DNA of 22,867 nucleotides from Methylibium sp031393925 (lineage in GTDB: Bacteria; Pseudomonadota; Gammaproteobacteria; Burkholderiales; Burkholderiaceae_C): NCBI RefSeq assembly GCF_031393925.1, contig NZ_JANMWL010000029.1, positions 1 through 22,867 on the forward strand, written 5' to 3'. Under the pieces are notes generated by a model that did not search any database, was not told where the DNA came from, and saw only the letters and a program-made list of their open reading frames with translations. Made by a program: the position numbers and the translations under genes. Positions 7,052 through 13,342 of this stretch are shown here, one piece after another (the stretch's first letter is position 1; each line of letters opens with the position of its first letter).

Positions 7052-8524
7052 ATGATCACCTGCGAACCCACTCTCGAGCGCCTTGGCGTTGCCCGCCGAC
7101 TCCTGCTCGAACCCTTCGGCCTCGACGAAGCCAAGCTGCAAGGCGCATTGCGCCTGATCGGCGAGCATCGCATCGACGACGCCGACCTGTACTTCCAGTA
7201 CACCCGCAGCGAAGGCTGGAGCCTCGAGGAGGGCATCGTCAAGAGCGGCAGCTTCGGCATCGACCAGGGCGTGGGCGTGCGCGCCGTGGCCGGCGAGAAG
7301 ACGGCGTTCGCCTACAGCGACGACATCTCCGAGGCCGCGCTGCTCGACGCGGCGCGCACGGTGCGCACCATCGCCGCCGCGGGCCAGAGTCGCAAGGTGA
7401 AGATCGCCGGTGCGCCCCGCATCGCCGGCAGCCGCACGCTCTACGCCGGCATGGACCCGATCGCTACGCTCGACAGCACGCGCAAGGTCGCCTTGCTCGA
7501 GCGGGTGGAGAAGATGGCGCGTGCCCGCGACCCGCGCATCGTGCAGGTGATGGCCGGCCTGGCCGGCGAGTACGACGTGGTCCTGGTGGCGCGGGCTGTC
7601 GGCAAGGAAATGGTGCTGGCCGCCGACGTGCGCCCGCTGGTGCGCCTGTCGGTGACGGTAATCGCCGAGCAGGACGGTCGTCGCGAGAGCGGCTCGGGCG
7701 GCGGCGGTGGGCGCTTCGGCCTAGGCTATTTTCATGACGACATCATTGCCGGCTACGTTGACCAGGCGGTCAACGCGGCGCTCACCAACCTGGAGAGCCG
7801 CCCCGCGCCGGCCGGCGAGATGACGGTCGTGCTCGGCCCGGGCTGGCCGGGCATCTTGCTGCACGAAGCCATCGGCCACGGCCTGGAAGGCGACTTCAAC
7901 CGCAAGGGCTCCAGCGCATTTGCGGGCCGGGTCGGCCAGCGCGTGGCGGCCAAGGGCGTGACCGTGCTCGACGACGGCACCATCCCCGACCGGCGCGGCT
8001 CGCTCAATGTGGACGACGAAGGCAATGCCACACAGCGCAACGTGCTGATCGAAGACGGCATCTTGCGCGGCTACATCCAGGACTCGATGAACGCACGGCT
8101 GATGAAGGTGGCCCCCACCGGCAACGGCCGGCGCGAAAGCTACGCCCACGTGCCGATGCCGCGCATGACCAACACCTACATGCTCGGCGGCGACAAGAGC
8201 AAGGATGAGATCGTCGCCTCGATGAAGAAGGGCCTGTATGCCACCAACTTCGGCGGAGGACAGGTCGACATCACCAGCGGCAAGTTCGTGTTCTCCGCCA
8301 GCGAAGCGTTCTGGGTCGAGAACGGCCGCATCCAGTACCCGGTGAAGGGCGCGACCATCATCGGCAACGGGCCGGATGCGCTCACCCGCGTGAAGATGAT
8401 CGGCAACGATCTCGAGCTCGACCCCGGCGTGGGCACCTGCGGCAAGGAAGGCCAGAGCGTGCCGGTCGGCGTCGGCCAGCCGACCTTGCGCATCGACGGG
8501 CTCACCGTCGGGGGCACTGCTTGA
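7052..8524 (+). CDS. tldD: Metalloprotease TldD
   Basis: A 490-residue protein of the TldD/PmbA (TldE) family, slightly longer than the usual 480. TldD and TldE form a heterodimeric cytoplasmic zinc protease that trims unfolded peptides, processes modified peptides such as microcin B17 and degrades the CcdA antitoxin. The zinc motif HEAIGH is at residues 271-276 in GILLHEAIGHGLEGDFNRKG; PRMTNTYMLGG and the C-terminal GTCGKEGQSVPVGVGQPTLRI block are diagnostic of TldD. A glycine run (SGSGGGGGR) precedes the catalytic region. The ATG at 7052 gives MITCEPTLERL, the expected N-terminus; the frame runs upstream to 7013. Its partner gene pmbA is not in the window. Its stop overlaps the start of the next gene. 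Confidence 0.96.
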   Translation: MITCEPTLERLGVARRLLLEPFGLDEAKLQGALRLIGEHRIDDADLYFQYTRSEGWSLEEGIVKSGSFGIDQGVGVRAVAGEKTAFAYSDDISEAALLDAARTVRTIAAAGQSRKVKIAGAPRIAGSRTLYAGMDPIATLDSTRKVALLERVEKMARARDPRIVQVMAGLAGEYDVVLVARAVGKEMVLAADVRPLVRLSVTVIAEQDGRRESGSGGGGGRFGLGYFHDDIIAGYVDQAVNAALTNLESRPAPAGEMTVVLGPGWPGILLHEAIGHGLEGDFNRKGSSAFAGRVGQRVAAKGVTVLDDGTIPDRRGSLNVDDEGNATQRNVLIEDGILRGYIQDSMNARLMKVAPTGNGRRESYAHVPMPRMTNTYMLGGDKSKDEIVASMKKGLYATNFGGGQVDITSGKFVFSASEAFWVENGRIQYPVKGATIIGNGPDALTRVKMIGNDLELDPGVGTCGKEGQSVPVGVGQPTLRIDGLTVGGTA

Positions 8525-9750
8525 GCGAAGCGGCATCGGTCACCTTGGCCGATGTCGAAGCCGCCGCTGCGCGGCTTGCCGGCCAAGTGCTCGACACGCC
8601 CTGCGTCGAATCGAAGACGCTCTCGCAGATCACCGGCTCGCAGGTGTTCCTGAAGTTCGAGAACCTGCAGTTCACCGCCTCGTTCAAGGAGCGCGGCGCC
8701 CTCAACAAGTTGCTGGCCCTGGTGGCGGCGCGCGATGCCGGCGGGGCGCCACTGCGCGGGGTGATCGCTGCCTCGGCCGGCAACCACGCGCAGGGCGTGG
8801 CCCACCATGCCCAGCGTCTGGGTCTGCGCGCCATGATCGTGATGCCGCTCACAACGCCTGCGGTCAAGGTGGAGCGCACACGCGGCTTCGGCGCCGAGGT
8901 GGTGCTGCACGGCGAAGGCTTCGATGAAGCGCAGGCGCACGCTTTGCAGCTGGCACGCCAGCACGGACTCGCCTTCGTCCACCCCTTCGACGACCCGCTG
9001 GTGATCGCCGGCCAGGGCACCATCGGCCTAGAGATGCTGCGCGCCCAGCCGGAACTCGACACGCTGGTGATCGCGGTCGGCGGCGGCGGGCTGATCGCGG
9101 GCGTCGCGACCGCGGCGCGCGCGCTGAAGGCCGGGCTGCGCATCATCGGAGTGCAGACCGCGCGCTTTCCGTCGATGGTCAACGCCATCACCGGCAGCAC
9201 GCACCCGCAAGGCACGAGCACCATCGCCGAGGGCATCGCCGTCGGCGAGCCGGGCCGCCTCACGCGCGAGCTGGTGCGGCGGCTGGTCGACGACCTGGTG
9301 CTGGTCGACGAAGGCCTGATCGAGCAGGCGATCGTGATGCTGCTGGAGATCGAGAAGACGCTGGTCGAGGGCGCCGGCGCGGCGGGCCTTGCGGCGCTGC
9401 TCAAGGAGCCGGAGCGCTATGCCGGCCGCAAGGTCGGCCTGGTGCTGTGCGGCGGCAACATCGACCCGCTGCTGCTCGCGGCCATCATCGAGCGCGGCAT
9501 GGTGCGCGCCGGTCGGCTGGCACGCATTCGTGTCGGCGCGCGCGATGCGCCGGGTGCGCTGGCGCGCATCACCGCCGCCGTGGCCGAAGCGGGCGCCAAC
9601 ATCGAAGAGGTGCATCACCAGCGCGCCTTCACCACCCTGTCGGTACAGAACGCCGAGGTGGAACTGGTGCTGCAGACACGTAACCATGCGCACATCGACG
9701 CGGTGACGGCACGGCTGCGCGCGCAGGGCTTCGAGGCCCAGGCGTATTAA
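8521..9750 (+). CDS. ilvA: Threonine ammonia-lyase (threonine dehydratase) with C-terminal ACT domain
   Basis: A PLP enzyme deaminating L-threonine to 2-oxobutyrate, the first step toward isoleucine, or used in catabolism. The PLP lysine is Lys56 in TASFKERGA. The phosphate and ring contacts follow in SAGNHAQGVAHHAQRLG, the glycine loop is VAVGGGGLIAG, and GAGAAGLAALL is typical. A single ACT-like domain (about 330-405, RVGARDAPGALARITAAV) follows, giving 409 residues. This is the TdcB-plus-ACT form, shorter than E. coli biosynthetic IlvA, so the symbol is provisional. The start is a TTG at 8521 sharing TTGA with the tldD stop; family alignment by eye puts the N-terminus here, suggesting coupled translation from the tldD message. 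Confidence 0.9.
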   Translation: MSEAASVTLADVEAAAARLAGQVLDTPCVESKTLSQITGSQVFLKFENLQFTASFKERGALNKLLALVAARDAGGAPLRGVIAASAGNHAQGVAHHAQRLGLRAMIVMPLTTPAVKVERTRGFGAEVVLHGEGFDEAQAHALQLARQHGLAFVHPFDDPLVIAGQGTIGLEMLRAQPELDTLVIAVGGGGLIAGVATAARALKAGLRIIGVQTARFPSMVNAITGSTHPQGTSTIAEGIAVGEPGRLTRELVRRLVDDLVLVDEGLIEQAIVMLLEIEKTLVEGAGAAGLAALLKEPERYAGRKVGLVLCGGNIDPLLLAAIIERGMVRAGRLARIRVGARDAPGALARITAAVAEAGANIEEVHHQRAFTTLSVQNAEVELVLQTRNHAHIDAVTARLRAQGFEAQAY

Positions 9751-9771
9751 CGCCCGCGGCAACTCGCGTGC

Positions 9772-9777
9772 TACATT
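9772..9777 (+). promoter_or_regulatory. Weak candidate -10 box of the aroG leader transcript
   Basis: TACATT matches the -10 consensus at four of six positions and lies 8 nt before the leader ATG (9786). A TTAACG lies 19 nt upstream as a poor -35. If real, transcription would begin within a few bases of the leader ATG. The placement is guided mostly by position. Confidence 0.25.
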
Positions 9778-9785
9778 GCCGACCC

Positions 9786-9860
9786 ATGCGCTCGAACGCC
9801 TACTTTTTTGCGTATTTCTGCATCTCTCGCCGCCCCGGCGCAGGAGAGGCCAGCGCCTAG
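9786..9860 (+). CDS. Phe/Tyr-rich leader peptide upstream of aroG
   Basis: A 24-codon ORF from ATG 9786 to TAG 9858-9860. Codons 5-11 read A-Y-F-F-A-Y-F (tac ttt ttt gcg tat ttc after gcc), so five of six codons at 6-11 are aromatic. AT-rich Phe codons such as ttt are unusual in this GC-rich genome. The rest (C-I-S-R-R-P-G-A-G-E-A-S-A) overlaps the first hairpin of the attenuator. This follows the plan of known leader peptides such as pheL, where ribosome stalling at scarce charged tRNA controls a downstream terminator. The peptide itself probably has no function. No clear ribosome binding site is visible. Seen: the ORF and codons; inferred: the role. Confidence 0.8.
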   Translation: MRSNAYFFAYFCISRRPGAGEASA

Positions 9861-9923
9861 GCAGCAAACGAAAGCGCAGACCGAATCCCCAAACCGCCGG
9901 GCCCTCCCCCGGCGGTTTTTTTT
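9824..9923 (+). promoter_or_regulatory. Transcription attenuator of aroG (alternative hairpins)
   Basis: Three structures can be drawn. Hairpin 1:2 pairs 9824-9832 (ctctcgccg) with 9836-9848 (cggcg, a small bulge, agag). The terminator pairs 9894-9901 with 9908-9915. The segment cccggcg at 9834-9840, on the 3' side of hairpin 1:2, is identical to the first seven bases of the terminator 3' arm, so it can pair instead with 9895-9901 and prevent the terminator. A ribosome stalled on the aromatic codons (9801-9818) would cover the 5' arm of hairpin 1:2 and free this segment; one finishing at the stop codon would mask it and allow termination. Pairings are seen; the mechanism is inferred from classical amino-acid attenuators. 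Confidence 0.75.
9891..9923 (+). terminator. Strong Rho-independent terminator in the aroG leader
   Basis: A perfect 8-bp GC stem, CCGCCGGG (9894-9901) with CCCGGCGG (9908-9915), has a six-base loop. It is extended by three A-T pairs (AAA 9891-9893 with the first T residues) and followed by eight T (9916-9923). It ends 48 nt before the aroG ATG. It is the only hairpin with a proper T-run found in the window. Confidence 0.9.
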
Positions 9924-9971
9924 CGCCTGCCTGCCAACCCGAGTTCAACAAAATCCACCGGAGAAATCGCG

Positions 9972-11111
9972 ATGAATGCCGTGCAAACAAACGCCCTCGA
10001 AGGCTGGGCTGCGCCCGCCGACCGGACCAGCCAGACCGACGACGAGCGCATTGAAAACGTGACGCCGTTGCCGCCGCCCGAGCACCTGATCCGCTTTTTC
10101 CCGGTGCGCGGCACACCCGTCGAAGAGTTGGTGGGCAGCACGCGCCGACGCATTCGCGACATCATCAGCGGCAGCGACGATCGCTTGCTGGTCATCATCG
10201 GGCCGTGTTCCATCCATGACCCCGCGGCCGCGCTCGACTACGCCCGCAAGCTCAAGGTCGAGCGCGAGCGGCACGCCCACACGCTGGAGATCGTGATGCG
10301 CGTGTACTTCGAGAAGCCGCGCACCACGGTCGGCTGGAAAGGCCTCATCAACGACCCCTACCTCGACGAGAGCTTTCGCATCGACGAAGGCCTGCGCATC
10401 GCGCGCCAGCTGCTCATGGAGATCGGGCGCCTGGGGCTGCCTTCGGGCAGCGAATTCCTCGACGTGATCTCGCCGCAATACATCGGTGACCTGATCTCTT
10501 GGGGCGCGATCGGTGCGCGCACCACCGAAAGCCAGGTCCACCGCGAGCTGGCCTCGGGCATCAGCGCGCCGATCGGCTTCAAGAACGGCACCGACGGCAA
10601 CCTCAAGATCGCGGTCGATGCCATTCATTCGGCGAGCCAGCCGCACCACTTCCTGTCGGTCCACAAGAACGGCCAGGTCGCGATCGTCCAGACGCGCGGC
10701 AACCAGGACTGCCACGTCATCCTGCGCGGCGGCAAGGCGCCGAACTACGACGCGCAAAGCGTGGGCACGGCCTGCGCCGAGTTGGCCGCCGCCAAGCTGT
10801 CGGCGACCTTGATGGTCGACTGCTCGCATGCCAACAGCAGCAAGCAACACCAGAAACAGCTCGACGTGGCGCGCAACATCGCCGAGCAGCTCGCCGGCGG
10901 CAGCCGGCAGGTGTTCGGCGTGATGGTCGAGAGTCATCTGCAGCCGGGCGCGCAAAAGTTCACGCCCGGCGCGGACGACCCGGCGCGGCTCACCTACGGC
11001 CAGAGCATCACCGACGCGTGCATCGGCTGGGACGATTCACTGGCGGTGCTGGATGTGCTGAGCCATGCGGTGAAGGCACGGCGCGGTCGAGGCGGCGCGG
11101 CGGCGACGTGA
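9972..11111 (+). CDS. aroG: 3-deoxy-7-phosphoheptulonate (DAHP) synthase, class I (AroG/AroF/AroH type)
   Basis: Condenses phosphoenolpyruvate and erythrose 4-phosphate, the committed step to chorismate and the aromatic amino acids. 379 residues against 350 in E. coli AroG; the extra length is a hydrophilic N-terminus of about 18 residues and a short alanine/glycine-rich tail. Motifs are GPCSIHD at 77-83 (Cys79 is the likely metal ligand), RVYFEKPRTTVGWKGLINDP, SWGAIGARTTESQVHRE, GFKNGTDG, ILRGGKAPNY, DCSHANSSKQ, GVMVESHL and SITDACIGW. Similarity by eye is highest to AroG, but which amino acid feeds back on the enzyme cannot be read here. GGAGAA precedes the ATG at a good distance. Expression is probably controlled by the Phe/Tyr attenuator upstream. 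Confidence 0.95.
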   Translation: MNAVQTNALEGWAAPADRTSQTDDERIENVTPLPPPEHLIRFFPVRGTPVEELVGSTRRRIRDIISGSDDRLLVIIGPCSIHDPAAALDYARKLKVERERHAHTLEIVMRVYFEKPRTTVGWKGLINDPYLDESFRIDEGLRIARQLLMEIGRLGLPSGSEFLDVISPQYIGDLISWGAIGARTTESQVHRELASGISAPIGFKNGTDGNLKIAVDAIHSASQPHHFLSVHKNGQVAIVQTRGNQDCHVILRGGKAPNYDAQSVGTACAELAAAKLSATLMVDCSHANSSKQHQKQLDVARNIAEQLAGGSRQVFGVMVESHLQPGAQKFTPGADDPARLTYGQSITDACIGWDDSLAVLDVLSHAVKARRGRGGAAAT

Positions 11112-11150
11112 TGCCAACGCGGGCCTGGCTGCATCGCGAACTCGTGGCTG

Positions 11151-11183
11151 AGCCGGGTCGACAGTCCGCAGGGACTCTCGGCT
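11151..11183. other. Weak hairpin between convergent aroG and adenosyltransferase genes
   Basis: AGTCC-GCAG-GGACT (11163-11176) forms a small perfect stem, with AGCCG (11151-11155) and CGGCT (11179-11183) able to extend it across an unequal internal loop. It has no T-run. It could help stop transcription from either side; I see nothing else in this 80-nt gap. Confidence 0.3.
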
Positions 11184-11191
11184 GATCCAGC

Positions 11192-11767
11192 TCAGTCTTG
11201 CTGGCGCTGCAGGCGCTCGCTCTTCCAGTACACGTCGTCGCCGCCCAGGCCGTCGAGGTTGGCGCGGTTCAACACCCGCGCGAGCACGAACAGCAGATCG
11301 GAGAGGCGGTTGAGATAGTGGCGCGGAGCGGCCCGCACGGCGTCGACAGCCGTCAGCGCCACCACCGCCCGTTCGGCGCGCCGTGCCACGGTACGCCCGA
11401 CATGCGCGATGGCCGCACTGCGCGTGCCCGCCGGCAAGATGAACTCCAGCAAGCGCGGCAGCGCGGCGTTGTAATGCGCCAGCGCCTCGTCCAGACGCAA
11501 CACGGCGTCTTCCTTGAGCAGCTCGAAGCCGGGAATAGACAGCTCACCCCCAAGGTTGAAAAGCTCGTGCTGAATGACGACGAGCAGCTCGCGCACGTCG
11601 TCGGGCAGCGGCTCGGCGAGCAGTACGCCGAGCGTTGAATTCAGCTCGTCGACGTCTCCCATCGCCTGCACGCGCAAATGGTCCTTGGGCACGCGCGAGC
11701 CGTCGCCGAGGCCCGTGGTGCCGTCGTCGCCGGTGCGCGTGGCGATCTGGGTCAAGCGGTTTGCCAT
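11192..11767 (-). CDS. Corrinoid adenosyltransferase, PduO type
   Basis: 191 residues of the PduO/MMAB family, which transfers the 5'-deoxyadenosyl group from ATP to cob(I)alamin to make coenzyme B12. The ATP loop TRTGDDGTTGLGDGSRVPK is at residues 10-28. MGDVDELNSTLG, FNLGGELS, FILPAGTRSAA, VGRTVARRAERAV and the cobalamin-side YLNRLSDLLFVLARVLNR follow in the family order. ATG at 11765-11767 gives the common MANRLTQIATRTGD start. No B12-dependent enzyme or cobalamin synthesis gene is nearby, so its use (salvage or synthesis) is open. It is divergent from the FAD oxidase gene across 84 nt. The name pduO or cobO would be used by different annotators; the fold is PduO, not CobA. Confidence 0.94.
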   Translation of the reverse strand: MANRLTQIATRTGDDGTTGLGDGSRVPKDHLRVQAMGDVDELNSTLGVLLAEPLPDDVRELLVVIQHELFNLGGELSIPGFELLKEDAVLRLDEALAHYNAALPRLLEFILPAGTRSAAIAHVGRTVARRAERAVVALTAVDAVRAAPRHYLNRLSDLLFVLARVLNRANLDGLGGDDVYWKSERLQRQQD

Positions 11768-11808
11768 GGGCGCATGCTAGCAAGGCGGCGCTCGGCCAGC
11801 GCTCTTTC

Positions 11809-11814
11809 TAGAAT
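11809..11814 (+). promoter_or_regulatory. Candidate -10 box (TAGAAT) of the FAD oxidase gene
   Basis: cTAGAAT matches the -10 consensus at five of six positions and lies 37 nt before the ATG at 11852, leaving room for a leader of about 30 nt that carries the AAGGAG ribosome binding site. No clear -35 box was found. The hexamer and its preceding C are the same as those before tldD and the S41 peptidase gene. Confidence 0.45.
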
Positions 11815-11851
11815 GTCACTTCCAACACTGGCAGCCGCCAAGGAGATTGCG

Positions 11852-13279
11852 ATGAACGCGCCGAACGACTTGCGCTCGCTGACCACACCGCGGCTGGACC
11901 CGCGGCCGGTGCCCCCCGCCATGGTCGAAGCGCTGAAGGCGCGCTTCGGTGAACGCTGCTCGACCGCGCGCGCAGTGCGCGAACAGCATGGTCGAGACGA
12001 ATCGCCGTTCGACGTGCCCCCGCCCGACGCGGTGGTCTACGCACTCACGACCGAAGACGTTGCCTTCACCGTCGCACTCGCGCAGCAGCACGGCGTCCCA
12101 GTCATCCCGTTCGGCGTGGGCTCGTCGCTCGAGGGTCATCTGCTCGCGGTGCAAGGCGGTGTGAGCATTGATCTGTCGCGCATGAACGCGGTGCTGCGCG
12201 TGAATGCCGAGGACCTGACGGCCACGGTCGAGGCCGGCGTCACGCGCAAGCAGCTCAACGAGGCGATCCGTCATGAGGGCTTGTTCTTCCCGATCGACCC
12301 CGGCGCCGACGCCACGCTCGGCGGCATGGCCGCCACGCGCGCCAGCGGCACGAACGCGGTGCGCTACGCGACGATGCGCGAGAACGTGCTGGGCCTCGCG
12401 GTCGTCACCGCCAGCGGCGAGGTGGTGCGCACCGGCTCGCGCGCGAGAAAGAGCAGCGCCGGCTACGACCTGACGCGTCTGTTCGTCGGCAGCGAGGGCA
12501 CGCTCGGCGTCATGACCGAGATCACGCTCAGGCTCTACCCGCTGCCCGAGGCGATCAGTGCTGCGGTGTGCCACTTCCCCGACATCGACGCGGCGGTGCG
12601 CGCGACCATCCAGATCATCCAGATGGGCGTGCCGATCGCGCGCTGCGAACTGCTCGACGCGCATGCCATTCGCGCCGTCAACGCGCACGACAAGCTGGGC
12701 CTGCACGAGTCGCCGATGCTGCTGATGGAGTTCCACGGCAGCCCGGCAGGCGTGAAGGAGCAGGCCGAGACGGTGCAGGCCATCACGGCCGACTGCGGCG
12801 CGGGCGGCTTCCAGTGGGCGACCACGCCGGAAGAGCGCACGCGGCTGTGGGCAGCGCGCCACCACGCGTATTTCTCGGCGTTGCAGACGCGCCCCGGCTG
12901 CCGTGCCGTCACCACCGACACCTGCGTGCCGATCTCGCGGCTGGCCGAGTGCATCAACGACACCGTGGCCGAGGTCGACGCCAGCGGCATTCCGTACTTC
13001 ATCGTCGGCCATGTCGGGGACGGCAACTTTCATGTCGGCTACCTGATCAACCCCGCCGCGCCGCACGAACGCGATACCGCCGAGCGGCTCAACCGTCAGC
13101 TGGTCGAGCGCGCACTGGCGATGGAGGGAACGTGCAGCGGCGAGCACGGCATCGGGCTGCACAAGATGGGTTTCCTGCAAGACGAAGCCGGCATCGGCGG
13201 CGTGGCGCTGATGCGCGCGATCAAGCACGCGCTCGACCCTCGCAACATCATGAACCCGGGCAAGATCTTCGAGTTCTGA
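11852..13279 (+). CDS. FAD-binding D-2-hydroxyacid dehydrogenase (D-lactate dehydrogenase / GlcD-like)
   Basis: 475 residues of the vanillyl-alcohol-oxidase superfamily. The N-terminal FAD domain shows PFGVGSSLEGH at 86-96, SIDLSRMN, IDPGADATLGGMAATRASGTNAVRYATMRENV (about 148-179) and GYDLTRLFVGSEGTLGVMTEITLRLYPLPE. The C-terminal FAD-oxidase domain has GHVGDGNFH, the CSGEHGIGLHKMGFL motif and LDPRNIMNPGKI. The pattern is closest to D-lactate dehydrogenase (cytochrome), as in human LDHD, and also to glycolate oxidase subunit GlcD. No glcE or glcF is adjacent, which favours a stand-alone D-lactate or D-2-hydroxyacid dehydrogenase. The ATG at 11852 is chosen because AAGGAG sits 7 nt upstream; the frame is open from 11678. 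Confidence 0.93.
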   Translation: MNAPNDLRSLTTPRLDPRPVPPAMVEALKARFGERCSTARAVREQHGRDESPFDVPPPDAVVYALTTEDVAFTVALAQQHGVPVIPFGVGSSLEGHLLAVQGGVSIDLSRMNAVLRVNAEDLTATVEAGVTRKQLNEAIRHEGLFFPIDPGADATLGGMAATRASGTNAVRYATMRENVLGLAVVTASGEVVRTGSRARKSSAGYDLTRLFVGSEGTLGVMTEITLRLYPLPEAISAAVCHFPDIDAAVRATIQIIQMGVPIARCELLDAHAIRAVNAHDKLGLHESPMLLMEFHGSPAGVKEQAETVQAITADCGAGGFQWATTPEERTRLWAARHHAYFSALQTRPGCRAVTTDTCVPISRLAECINDTVAEVDASGIPYFIVGHVGDGNFHVGYLINPAAPHERDTAERLNRQLVERALAMEGTCSGEHGIGLHKMGFLQDEAGIGGVALMRAIKHALDPRNIMNPGKIFEF

Positions 13280-13284
13280 CCCGG

Positions 13285-13305
13285 CTCAGCCCTCGCCGGG
13301 CCGCC
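13285..13305. repeat. Second copy of the 21-nt intergenic repeat
   Basis: The block matches 6507-6527 at 19 of 21 positions and, like that copy, lies just after a stop codon (13279) in a gap between convergent genes. GC-rich, partly self-complementary sequence follows (ccggcgcatgggggcccc). The 63-nt gap holds no other feature that I can see. Confidence 0.45.
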
Positions 13306-13342
13306 GGCGCATGGGGGCCCCGTCTCTCAGCTCAGGCCACAC

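Noticed and set aside
9891..9923. Reading the hairpin with eight T as the simple terminator of the upstream ammonia-lyase gene
   Set aside because: It lies 141 nt after that stop codon, behind an aromatic-rich short ORF and an alternative pairing partner, and just before a DAHP synthase gene. Attenuation explains more of the sequence, though it may stop upstream transcription as well.
11816..13228. Minus-strand frame of 470 codons opposite the FAD oxidase
   Set aside because: Same shadow composition; the plus-strand gene has all family motifs and a ribosome binding site.
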